Source: Sphagnum magellanicum
Lineage: Eukaryota > Streptophyta > Sphagnopsida > Sphagnales > Sphagnaceae
Direction: 5' to 3'
Length of the DNA: 64,000 nt
Assembly: GCA_021904315.1 (NCBI GenBank)
Contig: CM038925.1
Coordinates: forward strand, 13,208,501 to 13,272,500
The notes under the pieces: model-generated
The model's input: only the letters and a program-made list of their open reading frames with translations
Databases searched by the model: none
What the model was told of the DNA's origin: nothing
Part shown: positions 46,560 to 59,900 of the stretch, in pieces
Position numbering within the stretch: position 1 is the first letter of the stretch
Layout: each line of letters begins with the position of its first letter
Translations under genes and position numbers: made by a program

Positions 46560-48590
46560 CAATTGCTTCTACATTTTTCCTTGAATTTAGTAGTTGAGTG
46601 ACAAAAAGAAAAATATTTCCTTGCGGAGGTAAACAAAAAAGCTACTACTCGTAGAACAATGATTTTCATATGGGCCATCTAGAAATGTACCTTAGAACTA
46701 CTAATGGATTTGCAAGACAACTTAACATACATAACTCTAACTTTCTATAGACACATTTTGCAGTTACCTGCACAATAATAAACAACAATTCAACTTTTTT
46801 TCATTTGAAACAAAGAGTTGTGCCTCTGCCAAGATTGCTTAGAAATTAAGAAGTCAAACATGATGGACTAAATTTACTTTTCTAAGCATATAATCAATGT
46901 CAAATAAAGGAAGACCACATGGGCCTTGCATTTGGAGGCATATGCAAATGCAATTTGAATGTATTCTCGAAGACTTTAACCGTAAGCAACATCTAAAGAG
47001 TCATCCAATGAGTCAATAATGTCTTGACTTCTTCTCAAGTCCTTAATGTTTCCACAATTGCTAGGGTGTTCATAAAGTAGATGGCTGGGTGCATGTTTAT
47101 CAACTGCATTGGAGATGAGGCAAAAGAGTTGTTAGTTTGCATAAGGAACAAAATCCATAATTCCAACCCAAACAAAGCTAATAAAATTCCTTACACAACA
47201 AATATTTTGATAGCCACTTGTGGGCTTCTAATGAACATTATCAATGGTTGAATACATAAACTTGTCATCCATGCAAAACTCAACAGCCTCTTTGTAAAAC
47301 ACAAAATGGGATTTAGAATGTCATGAAAAAGTTTCATGACAATGTGGACATGACATCACTCGGTTCATTGAAGATCTAAATTTATTATTAAACAAACAAA
47401 GTTGGGAATGGTTTTACTTGACCAGCCCATTAACAAAGGGTAGATCCAAGTCCCAATAATATTGATGCAGCAAGAATGGGAACTATCCCCAAAGGAAACT
47501 TTGCTTCCTACTAAATTTGCTTGCTCTACTTATTTGAAACACTTTGCCGAAAATGGTCAAATTTAGATTCCAGGTAGTCATCCTAGTTCTCAAATTGTAG
47601 ATTATCCAATAGTAGGTAGTACGTCATTGTTGCTTGTCACAAAACATCATGTCCATTCAAGTCAACAACAACCAAACTTAATGCTTAGAAGCATTTGTGC
47701 AAACAATATGCCCAGGATGAAATCATTCTGCTAATTCCTTTACATTTTGAGGTCCATTATGAAATAATTCCTACATGACAAGCATCATGCATCTCAAATT
47801 GTTGGGCAACAATGAGACAAGTAACTCAAGCCAAAATAATATCCCCAATTGTATCCTATACGGATGTGTGAAATCTCCTCCTAGAGCCAATGACCTAAAG
47901 GTCCAAGGTGGATAGTTTTTCCTATGGTTTGTAGTGTCTTGGGGATTTAGATATTAATGTTAAGAGGCAAAGAAAATCAACACATATGATGTTCATGAGT
48001 GAGGAGTTTGCTACTTACAAAGCAAATAAACGAGAAGTTGATAGCACTGAAAGTCAAGCCATTACTAAGGATGTTGATGATGGGTTTAAAGTTTAGAATG
48101 TGACTTTTTCTTCTTCTTCTTGCAGGTACCAAAACAGTGTTGGATGTTCTATATACTCTAGGGCTCTGGCCCCCTTTGTGACAGATGTTATTTACTTGCT
48201 TACAGTTCTAGAGTTTTTGTATGGTCTATCACCAAATGTAAAGAATGATGATGCTAGCTTTCTTCATACTATAACGGAATAATGCGTACCATGTGGCATT
48301 ACCATGGTGGATGCGTTGTGGGCAAAGTGGTAGACAAAGATTATTGTGTGCTTGGGACCAATGCGATTCACATCATCGACAGTTCCACTTTCGTGAATTC
48401 TCCTAGGACCAATCTTCAAGTTATTGTCATGATGTTTGGAAGGTATGTGCATGCCAGTGTGTAGATCCCTTGCATTTGTTTAGGGTTTGTAGCTTGAATA
48501 TCACGTTGTGGGTAGTGATGAGGAGAGTCTTGCATGATATCCTGACCAACCTAGTGGTCATGCATGGTGCACCTAATTATCATTTCCTTT
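46560..48590. other. Intergenic, no gene seen
   Basis: No host gene was recognised. The minus strand at about 46930-47080 has a protein-like stretch (DIIDSLDDSLDVAYG, then REYIQIAFAYASKCKAHVV) broken by stops. I cannot assign it to a family. It may be an unrecognised pseudogene or element fragment. Confidence 0.3.
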
Positions 48591-48593
48591 CAT

Positions 48594-48724
48594 TACTACA
48601 AAATGTGGGTGCAATTCACTAGACTTGTGAATTCACTTCATTGGTCCCCATTCATTACAACTAGTGAATTCACTCAAAATCTAGTGAAATCACTTGGTGT
48701 ACAGGGACACCTTTTGTTGTAGTG
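48594..48724. mobile_element. Short CACTA-like MITE
   Basis: A 131-bp unit. The right end on the minus strand reads CACTACAACAAAAGGTG, and the left end on the plus strand reads TACTACAAAATGTGGGTG, imperfect inverted ends of the CACTA type. The middle holds three copies of GTGAATTCACT-like sequence. No clear 3-bp target duplication was seen, so the exact ends are uncertain. Confidence 0.5.
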
Positions 48725-50500
48725 TTTTTTCACTTTGTCTGTAGGTACATGGTAGTCAAGATTCTTAGATAGCGGCTTAGCACAGGGTAGCATTAAACAA
48801 ACTTCATGTGCAATTGGATGCTTTTGGCCTTGGAAAATTTATGCAACTCAACAACATTTGCTCAAATTTGTTCTTCTACATCTGTTGTTGTTGTATGATA
48901 GCTGCAATTTAAGGTGGATGGTAATGATGTCTCTTGAGTCCTTCAAAGTTGTTGCAAAGATGCAATGCTTCTTCTTGTTCATCTTTCTTGCTAATGTGAG
49001 TAGCTTGTTCTTCTTCATATCTTTCATCCTAATCCAAATATGTTTTTTGAAATCTTTCTTTCTCATTTGAGTATCTTCATTTTCCTCATCTTTCTTACTA
49101 CTTTGAGTAGCTTGTTCTTCTTGTTATTCTTTCTTCCTCATCTGAGTAGCTATGACATATTAGGTCAGAATTCATGAGAGTGTGATGGTACATTGTCAGA
49201 ATCAAATGCCCAGGTCTCTGATGATCATCGCATGCATTTGGTGGTGGTGGTGGTGGGTTTCTAAAGTTTTTGTCTCCAAGGTCATCCTCCATTGTTGTAG
49301 ATCTGCCTCTGGTGTGAACACTTAAAAAGCTTTTTGCTAGTAACTAAAAAGAAGAAGTATGAAAACAGAATGAATAATAAGGATCATATGATATCCTTCC
49401 TTGGCTGCCAGTTTAGATAGGAAAAATTGGGTGTTTTGGAATTTTTCACTTTCCTTAAATTTTGTTTTTCAACAACCAGGACACAAAAGATATGGCAAAA
49501 GCTAAAACAAAGACAATTTGTATCAGGCAATTTGTTGGCATTGTTGGGGGCTCCATCTGATTTTCAAAATTGGATGTTTGTATGCTAACCTTAAACCCAT
49601 CAATGGTCCTCTTTCAGTAAGTTAATATAAATGTCTACTGGCATATTACCACAAGGAGCCCAAATCTTTTAGGCTATATGGCATATGCCAAATTGTATCA
49701 GCTGGTATCATGTCTTCAATTGCTTGAATAGGAAGTTTTCCGAACTAAGAATATTAACCAGAACATGCTGTATTTATTATTGCCTTTTTGACCCATGCAA
49801 ATGAACGAGGGAAGAAGTGTATAATTTAAAACATTCATGTGGCCACTCTGCCTTCCAAATTAGTCATGTACAGGTGGTTCAAAACTTGAAGTTTCAAAGC
49901 TTTGTGGAACAAGGGAGTTATTCTTTAGATCACATTTTCCTGTTGAAAATGCATATACAGCTTTTTTCTTCACTTGACAATTGCGTACAACTAGCTTTGC
50001 CTCAAAATCTGATGCTGAAATTTAATAATTTGGTATGAATATCTCAACTACTTGGTGCATTCTACATTCATGCTCTATCACACCCTTCATGCATTGCCTG
50101 TCTTGTTCTAGTCGGCACTTAGCATTCTGCATTGGAATCCTAGAATAATTGATTGTAAATCACTCACTGTGCATCCATGACTGACATAATCTATTACGTG
50201 TCCTGTGCATGCATTTTGTGCATCTATTATTCATGCTGAAAATGAAGTAACACAATAAGCAAAACTGATGTCACCATCAACTGCTGGAAACCGAGGTCTT
50301 TACCTTGTCATCAAGAAGTGGCACTATGGTACAAGGTAAGCTGGATTGTGATGAAAATATGTGGTCCAAAGCTTCCTTGGACTACAGTTTTCCACTCATC
50401 CTGTTAGGAGGGGAACAGTAACAAAAGTCTGACATCAAGAAAAATGCTGTCCAAAAGCTCCTCATCCACTTGTCGTGATCAAAGGATCACATGTAACTTA
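48725..50500. other. Intergenic, no gene seen
   Basis: No coding region was recognised between the MITE and the MATE pseudogene. Confidence 0.35.
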
Positions 50501-50508
50501 CTTTACTT

Positions 50509-53023
50509 TCAATCCACAACTACCAAATTTTGGAGAGAAGAAAGAAAGATATACAAAGGGAGATTAAAGAGATGGAGAGAAAGAAATTGTACCAAGTTTT
50601 CCCAATTGGTAGAGAGGCTGATGATGGTGAGGGCTATTGTCTGTACTGCCACACCAGATAACATCCCTATCCAAAGCCCCTGCAACAACATTCACCCAGA
50701 TTTTTTTTGCTTACAAATCTGAGATCAGAAAAAGGTCTACTAACAAAGCGACTCACAAAAAGGTAATACGGTGTTCTTCACATATTACTCTGCCATCGAA
50801 ATGGAACACCAACACCAGGATGATGGCTATTGGCAGACCAACACCATAGTGTGTTCCCAAATTGGCATACATGCCCCATTTTTGCCATCCAACTCCTATT
50901 ACCAAACCTGCAAAACCCAAGCCATTAGCCAGCTAGAACTGTCACATCATGTCATGGAGAAACACGGTTTGACACCTACTCAAGATCAGCACTGCAACCC
51001 AACAGTGTACACACATGCTCAGGGGACTAGATCATCCTAGTAACTTCAGTATACAAGGTTTTGTTGGATTATCAACCTGCAAGAACTGTTTGACAGCAGT
51101 CCAAAAGTTCAAGAACTGCAAGATACGATGTAGTCCTGGAAACACAGTCCAGGACTTCTTGTACTTGGCTGAATGCACGTCCCCACACATTCTGCAGGAG
51201 CAGGACCATGGTAGCCATTATAATTCCCATAACCATTACCATGGTTGTAGAGGCAACAACTGCAAATCTTACTCTATGTGGCTGGTCTGCTCCCAATTCA
51301 TTGGAAATTCTCACACTACATCCAGATTCAGTGATTCAATTGTCTATGTAATTATTCTTCTGATTTCTCAGTGAATGAATGAAGTCATGTGAAGGCTACT
51401 GATGATGCTTCTTGCTGTGGCAACCACCTTGTCATGGCACTGTGTACAGAATGACAAATTATGCACAATGTATCTATGTCACTCTGTAATGAGAGTGTCC
51501 TAAGTGTCACAAAGAGATCACAATGTCACCATGAGTAACACATCCTTTCTGAAAATATGCCTAATCTTTCACACAGAGGTCCATGTCTTGAAGAAAGATG
51601 TCAGTATAATGAGTGATCAATGTTTACCAGGTGGCCACGCTCAGACCCATTGATATCATTTTGGTGAGCATAAACAATGACAAACTGAAATGTTCATAAC
51701 ACCCAAATTTAGGCAATTTGTCCGTGGGTTTATCAGAAATCATTCTCTTCAAACTACTAACCATCATGTTGTGTTTCAAACCATAAGTCTACTTCAATCT
51801 TGTTTATCAGATCTGCAACCCCCACGAGCTACGGCAAACTCAAAAAACTTCAACAAGAGTAATGACCAATGACATACATACATCTTCAATGATAAATGCT
51901 GCCATTTCTGTTTCTGTGTTTGGTAGTAGTTTAACCAACAGAGTCAGAATCTGAAATGTCCATTGCTCCAAGCTGCCATTTGAAAAGCCAGATCAAAAGC
52001 AGAAATCTCAATTTGAGGTCAGAATCTGAAAGTTCCATGTAGCTCCAAGCTTCCATTATCAGCATCAAAGCAAAAAAAAATAAAATTCAATTCAGGTCTT
52101 GTCTTAGCTGCTGGTCAGAAAAAGGGATTTTACCACATCATGAGAGCAGAGGGTAAAGCCATCTTGAAAAACCCAGTCAAATCGTGCAATGCCTTGATCA
52201 AGAATGATTTCAAAGATTTCTTGCATTTGGATGAGAATCGCAGGAAAGTGGCAAGAATGCCAGTATTGAGTATGATCAAAATGCTTGTCAACATGGCACC
52301 TCCTTGATAATCCAATTTAAGTTTAGTGATGTGCAAGAAACACATAGGGAATTGCAACAAGAAAGCCGCAGTTGTGCAGCACATCAATGGAAACACAATG
52401 TGCTGTGATTGACAGAACTTGATGAGTGGCATCATGAAAGCATATCCCAAGATGGAAGGCAGCAGGCACCTGCCATAAGCTTGTGCACCAGCTGCAATCA
52501 GCAAGGTATTCTCCAATGGCAACAAGGATGGGTGCCATGTAGAAGCTAACCACACATATGGGTATGGCAACCAGAAACAGGGCAAAAATTGCTCCCTGCA
52601 AGTAGATTCCCACCAGATGGTGCTGCTTTGCTCCATAGGTTTGTCCACACAAAGTCTCTAGTCCACTTGCTAGTCCTTGTTGCAAAAGAAATCCCAATAC
52701 AAAGTGATGATCGTGGTCTTATCAGTATTATCCAACAACCCTAGGTCCTCCTGTTTCCTCTCTCTCTCTATGTCTGTGGGGGGGAACTTGGAAGAAACAA
52801 ACATGACCCAAACGTACCAGAACGTTGAAACCAGTGATATCGCAAAGCAATTGGTCAAGCTGATGGTAGTAAGATATTGTGACCGACGAAATAGATGACA
52901 ATGAGTCCCGTGAGATAGTGCACCATGAGCATGAGAGTCGTAGGACCACAAATTTCCCAACAAGTTTTCTTCTTCTTCTTTCTCTGCTGCCTCCTCCAGT
53001 GCCGGTGGCTTTGTTGCTCCCAT
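50509..53023 (-). pseudogene. MATE-family efflux transporter (DTX type), broken
   Basis: MATE transporters are 12-helix membrane antiporters that export organic cations or metabolites at the plasma membrane or tonoplast. Pieces occur in gene order on the minus strand. From ATG 53023 comes an acidic N-terminus (EEEENLLGNLW), then GPTTLMLMVHYLTGLIVIYF (about 52945), SLTNCFAIS and ITGFNVL (about 52830), and GLASGLETLCGQTYGA (52680-52630). Next come LPSILGYAFMMPLIKF to KMALPSALM (52480-52140). After a gap come ISNELGADQ to QTVLAG (51314-51072), WQKWGMYANLG (about 50880-50770) and LWIGMLSGVAVQTIAL to STNWENL (50690-50590). The frame shifts at least three times, about 150 bp interrupts the CGQ region, and the exon between ALPSALM and ISNELG is not found. 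Confidence 0.75.
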
Positions 53024-53389
53024 AGACACGTCGTCCGGCCTCCCTGTTGCATGCTCAAGGTTTTTCACATCTCTACCCGGATTGTACGTAGCTCTTCCAC
53101 CACCGACATCTCCATGTAAACTGCCGCCGCCGCAGCAGCAGCAGCGGGTACTATGCAACTTTTCTCCACCGTCTCTTCTGCCATCGCTACAGTTGTAAGT
53201 CTAGGCAGAGTTACCACTGGCGCAGTGGGGGCTACAGCCGCCATGAATTCCCCATATTCTACCATATCTTCCACAAAAATCATCATGATCTGATGATTCT
53301 CACGCCACACTCGCACCCAAGAAGAAGAATATATTATCAATCAAATCAAATGACAATCTTCCAATCTTCCAAGGGGGAGGGAAGAAAGA

Positions 53390-54531
53390 AGCGAGAAACA
53401 ACAACAACGACTGTGTACAGAACTGGTCCCCATCCTCTGTAAGGAAGGACGAGCAGAGAGAGCTCTAGAAACAAAAAACTGGGGCCACCAACTCGTTGAA
53501 GATCCAACAAATACTTCCCTTCCCTTATCCTGAAAAGCTGCTATTTACCCCTTACCCATATGTAGGTCAGTGAAATCCAAAAAACCATTATAAGTTTCTC
53601 CAACTCACATATGCACTGAACAGCAGTATAATTTTGGATTGTCAGCAATAACCCTCCATGCGTCTTGAAACTCACAACCAAAGGTATAACCAAAACCAGG
53701 TGAAAAACTTTTGCTTTCAAGTCCAAGAAAAACTCCAGATAAGGACCAAAGAACAGCAGTTATAGTCTTTCAATCCTTCAATGACCATGAATAGTAACCT
53801 GTATGAAAGGAATTTTTCAGTCACAACTTCTGATCGGATTAACAGCAAGTACATTGTAAAATAGAGAGTGAAGAGAGAGCATGTTCTCAACCGACATACT
53901 TGAATCTCAAATCGAACGAGAAATTGGTCTCCCAGTTTGTTGTGATTCAACATGACACCATTTGCTTGAAAGCTCATTTCACTTGATCCCAAGGTCATAG
54001 GTGACTCACTTAAGCTATTTCCAGCAGACCAGTTACACCTCTTGCTTGGGTTTTGGTGGAGGTGGCACCCATCGGCAGCTAACCGAATATGCTCCTATTA
54101 CCTTCCACAATATCTAACTGCAAGGTCTTCAGTACCTCCATCATGATTTCACTGGGATCTGCCTGGGACTGCAAACAAAGTATACTAAGTCATGAATTTT
54201 TTTGGTCACATCCGAAATATAGATAGTGTAAGTGCTTACAAGTACTTGTCTTGATAGCTAAGAGGTCTTTTAAGGCTAGGTACTTGGAGGCCAAAGTCCA
54301 CTTCCCACCAGGAATGATCCTTGTTGAGGACGTAAGTGCAAAAATTTTGGACTTTTCTTCCAAGCTTGTAGTGTGCACATAAGCTTCATCAGATGATTGT
54401 AATTGACAGTTTGAAATCCCGGTTGTTACTGAGACACTTTGCATAAGATCTTCACGATTGCAAGCAATGGCTTCCAAAAACCTGCCACCCTTGTTGCTTT
54501 CCACTGAAAGTGGCACTTTATTATACTGCAC
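53390..54531 (-). pseudogene. SnRK1 alpha-like 3' fragment, copy B
   Basis: Same exon order as copy A: the exon ending IPGGKWTLA (54531-54290 region), an exon with SQADPSEVMMEVLKTLQ-like coding near 54120-54170, an exon with LVRFEIQ before GTATGT near 53898, and the KA1 exon from 53537 (LFRIREGKYLLDLQRV, FLFLEL). It keeps the in-frame TAG seen in copy A. Four extra bases in CTCTCTCT of the KA1 exon (about 53460-53470) shift the frame after FLFLEL. Not expected to make a working kinase subunit. Confidence 0.65.
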
Positions 54532-54599
54532 GTATATCTTGACTTGTGAAATACAAGAAAAACAGGTGTAGATGTGTATCCCTTGACATACTATTACTC

Positions 54600-56700
54600 T
54601 TTATAGATCTCCAAGACAACCTGCATACCGATGAGGCATGCAGGAACCTCATTGACCTCAACTAAAAAGGAAGGCAATAGTCACTTTTGAAGAAAACAAA
54701 TTACGGGTCTCATGAAGACAAGTTCGTTTCCAACAAATCTTTCATAACTTGCAGCATGTGCCAAAACTAAATGATTTTAAGTCTCCAACTGACACAGACT
54801 CATCCTGTGTATCTAGCGATGAAGAAAAGCAGGAAACAAAGAGAGAAATTCCAGCCAAAAAAAGGTAAGCAACTTCATCCCACCCCCAATCATACTGAAA
54901 ACTCCAACTTCTCTTTACTTTATTACAGGCAGAGGGGGAGATTATATGCTTGAGGACCTCTGCAGAAGAAAGAAGCAGGCACGTGGCCTTCAGAGCAATT
55001 TGCTCTGATTATTGCCTTTTGATGAATCACCACACTTGAAGATCATTCCATTCCTCTTGACACTACACCTGCAGAGAAAATAACCTTTGACCAATTGTTT
55101 CACATTGGACAAAGCTTACTCATAATGACTGAGTGATTTTTCCTCTGACTTCCATTCTGCAGGGCTTTAGATTAGAGTCCACAAACTGCTTATCTTGGAG
55201 CAAAATGTAAATGAGCATGATCAGTTTATCCATCCGGAAATGCCATGACTAATGACCACAGGAGGTTTGGGTAACGACCGAGTCCATGCACAGGTTGGTT
55301 CAGCAGGTAGAACCTGTACAAGAGCAAGATATAATTCTGATAAAAAAAATTTCTACATAAATCTGGAGCTCACTAGTTCATTGCAGTTACCAGCAGCATC
55401 AGGAGACTCCCACTTGATGTTGTGTCTGTCTAAACCTGTCAAAAACCAGGGTTCTTAGAAGTTCTGATTCCACAAAACTTTGCAAGTTTTACACCCAAGT
55501 TACCCTGTTTAGTAGTTGCACCAAAGTTTTCATGAAACGACTAGCAGTTTTCTAGGTGGTCATTTTACTTTCCCAAAACAAAATTAGAACTGTGGTTTCA
55601 CTTTTAAATCTTGGCATTTGATTTTTGAAAACCATGCTTACAAATGTTAAAAACCACCATGAGGGTTTGGCACAGTTCCTAACACCTGCCCACCACAGGT
55701 ATCCAAAGTCGGCATCTTTATTCTGTATGATGCACAGCAAACTGCATGCCCTCAAATAGAGATGCACGTATTTAGAAACTACATCAGTAATATCTGCAAA
55801 GCCTCAAAGAGAGATTCACATATTTTATGCACAAATTTTTTAAGACTAAGATAGATCAACATTCTTCAAAGAGAGATGTGCATCTTCTAAAGACTACATA
55901 TATATCACCAGTCTCTGTCAAGCCTCAAAGTGGGAGTGTTAATATTTTTAAGACTCACTGAAAAATCTTTCAAGTACCTGAAAGAGAGAGATGCATATTT
56001 TGAAGACTATATATCAACAATCTCTGCAGAGCCTCAAAAGAGCCTTGGAGATCATCTACTGCATTATTGTTTCTCACTGGAATAGTGCATCTTCAGTGGT
56101 TGACACCCAATAATGAGAGTTTTCATATCCTTCTGAGTGTCATTCACAGAACATGAGACCCTCGCCTTCACCACATAGAGTAATGATTGGCCGCCATGAC
56201 TCCCTGGGGACTTCATTAGCTCCCAAAACCAACAAGTATGCAATAATTTTCTGAAAATCTTAGGCAAACACTTGTAGAAAAATCCACATGTTATGACTCT
56301 TGCATTTCCAGATGCAAGGGGATCATGATGTGAGCTAGCATTTAAGGAGATCTTGTGAACTGACATAGCAAGATTCTGTATGAGTCTATCCTTGTTAAGT
56401 TCCCTCATAGATATACCACAACATATAATTTGACACTCAAAATTAAAGGCATTTGAATTGTCAAAACCATAAATGCTTAGTCAAGGAAAAAATTTCGTGT
56501 TTGCTTATGTCCAAACAGTGCAAGATAGACTAAATTTCAAAACCCACTTGCAAAGGTTTCAAATCCATCACCTAAATTTTGTTTAAAATTTCTTTGGGAA
56601 AACACTTGATACAACAAAAGAGCAAAAAGTTTCCTAGGAAATAATCACAAACACTATCTCCAGTTGTTGCAAATAGACTAACACTCACATTTGTTTCCTT
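54600..56700. other. Copy B intergenic
   Basis: Counterpart of 23.5-25.7 kb. It contains the copy of the possible plus-strand exon pair (54660-54960, with an extra G that changes its end) and one unit of the 58-bp sequence at about 55438-55495. No other gene was seen. Confidence 0.5.
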
Positions 56701-56706
56701 TCTTTC

Positions 56707-56946
56707 TTAGACGTTGGTTGTTTGGATTAATCTGCTTTCCACTTCTCCTTTACCAGCTTTTCCCCCTTTTGCTTTTCCCTTTCTGTCAGCCTTCTTTGCA
56801 TCTGAGGACTTCACACTAAGCATGCCACTTTGAGGACGTTTCCCACCAGCAAGAGTTTCATCAAATTCTACTACTGTTCCTGCAATGGTAAATTGCTGCA
56901 GCTTATCTGGGTCTAGCATGATCTCCATCTTTGCTCTCATGTCTTC
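56707..56946 (-). CDS. Last exon of an unknown gene, copy B (open)
   Basis: After a good acceptor (GTGTCACAG|GAAGAC in the sense direction) an exon of 79 codons plus stop stays open: it begins EDMRAKMEIMLDPDKLQQ, then TIAGTVVEFDETLAGGKR, a Lys/Gly-rich basic stretch, and ends QTTNV. Phase is 0 at the acceptor. Differences from copy A are mostly single-base, and only copy A has a frame change. I do not recognise the family, and no upstream exons were found in the 5 kb beyond, so it may be a fragment of a gene whose body lies elsewhere. Confidence 0.35.
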   Translation of the reverse strand, partial: EDMRAKMEIMLDPDKLQQFTIAGTVVEFDETLAGGKRPQSGMLSVKSSDAKKADRKGKAKGGKAGKGEVESRLIQTTNV

Positions 56947-56999
56947 CTGTGACAATGGGAAAAAGCCATAGTAAGTAGTCACATTTCTTCAATGGGCAT

Positions 57000-59900
57000 T
57001 CTCATGAGGGCTTAACACATTGACTAAACATTGATTGCTAGTGAAACAAAAGGGAACACTACAACATGAATTGAAGTTTTGAAGAGGACACGAGTGCAAC
57101 ATGCTAACGTGAACTTTCTTTGCACCACTTTTTAGGTCATCATCAACAGATGTCTTGTGAGGCTCCATGGTCACCTACACCTAAGTACTTGAATGATTGG
57201 ACTTACAATGGAAATAAGAAAATTGTAGCAATTTTTAATAGCAACCAGATTTTACTGCATAAGGTTGGTCAAGTACTGAAGCATGAAATCCTGTAAATGG
57301 AAGTCAACATTAATCTCATCAATTCTGCCCCACTTTTCTGAATCCTCAACAAACCCATTTTCCAGGCATGGGTTCTAAAGGTTAGTCTATTGGAAACCAA
57401 TTTTGTACCTTCCAACCTGTGGACTAAAGGAAATGCAACGAGATCTCCTCCTGGGGTTGTCTTCCTACAAAAGTGTGCAAGCCCCACTAAACCCTCATAA
57501 GTCGAACCCATGCACCATTGCAAACTTAACCCCAACACCTGTTGTACATGAATGGTTAGTTCAGACCAATTAACCACCCGAGTCAATGTAACCCAAGCAA
57601 CCCGTCGGCTTGAGCGACGGCCATGGAATGTGGTTTACGACCGGGCTTAGTAATGCAAAGGAGTTCGCGACTAGCACAGTTACGAGGACCTTCATAGAGC
57701 ACTAAGGTCATGGATACAATAGGCCAGGCGAACATCCTGCAACATGCAATGCCATTGTCGCACCAAATTCAAATTCAATGGCGAGATGAAAAATTGTGGT
57801 GCCGTGAGCAGCATGTAGCCCACAAAAATAACATGACGACAATGGTTTGCCCCTGTTCAAAGTGCAAAAGATGTAGGTGACGAGTGTTAACAACAATAGT
57901 TCAAAAGCATTTGCTACAACATGGAAGACATCCGCCCAGGCCTCCAACCCAGGCCTCCAATAAGTAAGGGGTGTGCGCTTTGGGCCCATTAGAGGTATGC
58001 CCTTCTCTTTATTATAAAAGAACCAAGAAATCAAGAAGTTTGTCAAATTTGGATAGGCTTGACAAACATGAGCTTCAGTTTTGTAGTTGAAATGATAAGA
58101 ACATGAAAATACGAGAAATTCCCCCCACTTTAGGTTCATATCAATTTCATATGTACAAATTCTTGGAATGAATTGCAAAATGTGATGCATGTGAATTAGC
58201 TAAGTTTTGCCCCCCTTTGGTCTAATTACTTTATAGCCTATGAAGATAGGTTTTTGGATCCAATGGGTAGTAAAGAAATTTATTAAATGAGCTAGTTGTA
58301 AGCTTTCTTTCTGACTTTAATCCTATATCAACTTTTACATTTGGATTTTGTGAATCTTCCTTTTTTGTTTTTGTTTACTTGTTCCACTTTGACAATTGGG
58401 AATTTATTTTGATGTTTCAAATATACCTTTGCTTTTCCAGATACCTCTCCTTGCGATACTTGCTCTACTTTCACAGATGGAAACCCATCATAAATTTGAA
58501 AGTTTGTTCTCAGTTTGTTAGATCCCTCTCTTTGTTCCCCCCTTTTATTGTTTTACTTTCAGAATTGGAATCTAAAATTGATTTTTGCAATGTTGCTTCC
58601 TACTTCACAAATCCTTCTCCTTGTTCTACTTTGCATGAGCAACTTGATCTTCTATTTCTCAAACCTATTATAGTAGGAATGAAAAGCTTTATGAAAATTG
58701 CAATTCATTTTCTAAATTTTTTAGTAAGGAAGACATACTTAGATAATTGAAATGCTTGGGAAAGATGTGGGGTTTTGCTAATGCTTATTATGGGTTCTTA
58801 TTATTTTGGAGGGAAATGCAAAGTTCATAAAGGTGCAAACATAATCAAAGTGTATCTTTGTAAATCCTTCATTTGCTATTGATTTTTGCGATCCAAAGAT
58901 CATATTGTGTTTGGGGTTGATTGCTTGAAGACTTAATAACTTTTAAGGTACTTCTTGTATTGGAACTCGTCAAATTGTTATGCACTAACTCATTGTTGCA
59001 TGCCTTGTTAAATGTGTGTTGCCTCAAGATTTTTTTTAAACCCTAAACCCAAATATGTAATCTTATGTGTAGGGACATTTCCTTGAAAATTGGTCCAAAC
59101 AAACCTTATAATTGAATGCTTCCTTTGCCCTTGTCTTCACTAATTTTAGAAATGTACATAAAAACCCTTATAACCAAACAATTATCATTCCTTTTGTTCA
59201 TGTGGCCAAATGGTCCAACAATTTTCAAAATTAAACTTAAAACATCATATAACCAAACATTCACTAAAAAAAAACTATCATTTTGCAATTGTCATATGTA
59301 ACTTATTTTCAATTGCATAAAACAATATGTATGTGGACAATATATATGATATGAATTTATACTTTATATATATTTTTTATTTTATGGGGGTTGTCCATGG
59401 TGACACATGACATTTAAACCTTGTTTCAATATTCATCATTATCGATAAATTAATAATATTTCAATCATCCAATAAAATGTGAATCAAATTTTGACACATG
59501 TTCATTTATGAAGGTGAATTATGTGATGACACGTGACAATTAAAAAATAATTCCCATTAATTATTTCTTTATTAATTAATTAGGTAGGTAGGCCATAGGT
59601 AGATAGGTCATAAATAGGTCATAGGTACATAGGATGGTAGGGTTAAGCTAGGTAAGTAAGTTTAAAATAATTTAATTTTGTGTTTGAGTTTAGCCTTTAA
59701 GGTTGAATACTTTTCATTGGTGCATCCCAAATGGCATTTGGTACTTGGTTTGTGAATAAGAGAAATGCATTTACTGATATTATAATGTGCACACTTTGAA
59801 TCTAAGGTAAAAAAAAATGGCATAAAAAATTTAGTTGCAACCTACATGCAAATACTACATGTTACCTATGCCATATTAACATAGTTTACCTACTAGTTAA

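Noticed and set aside
57708-58190. 160-codon minus-strand frame in copy B
   Set aside because: Copy A has the same sequence broken by the Tigger insertion and other changes; no domain features.
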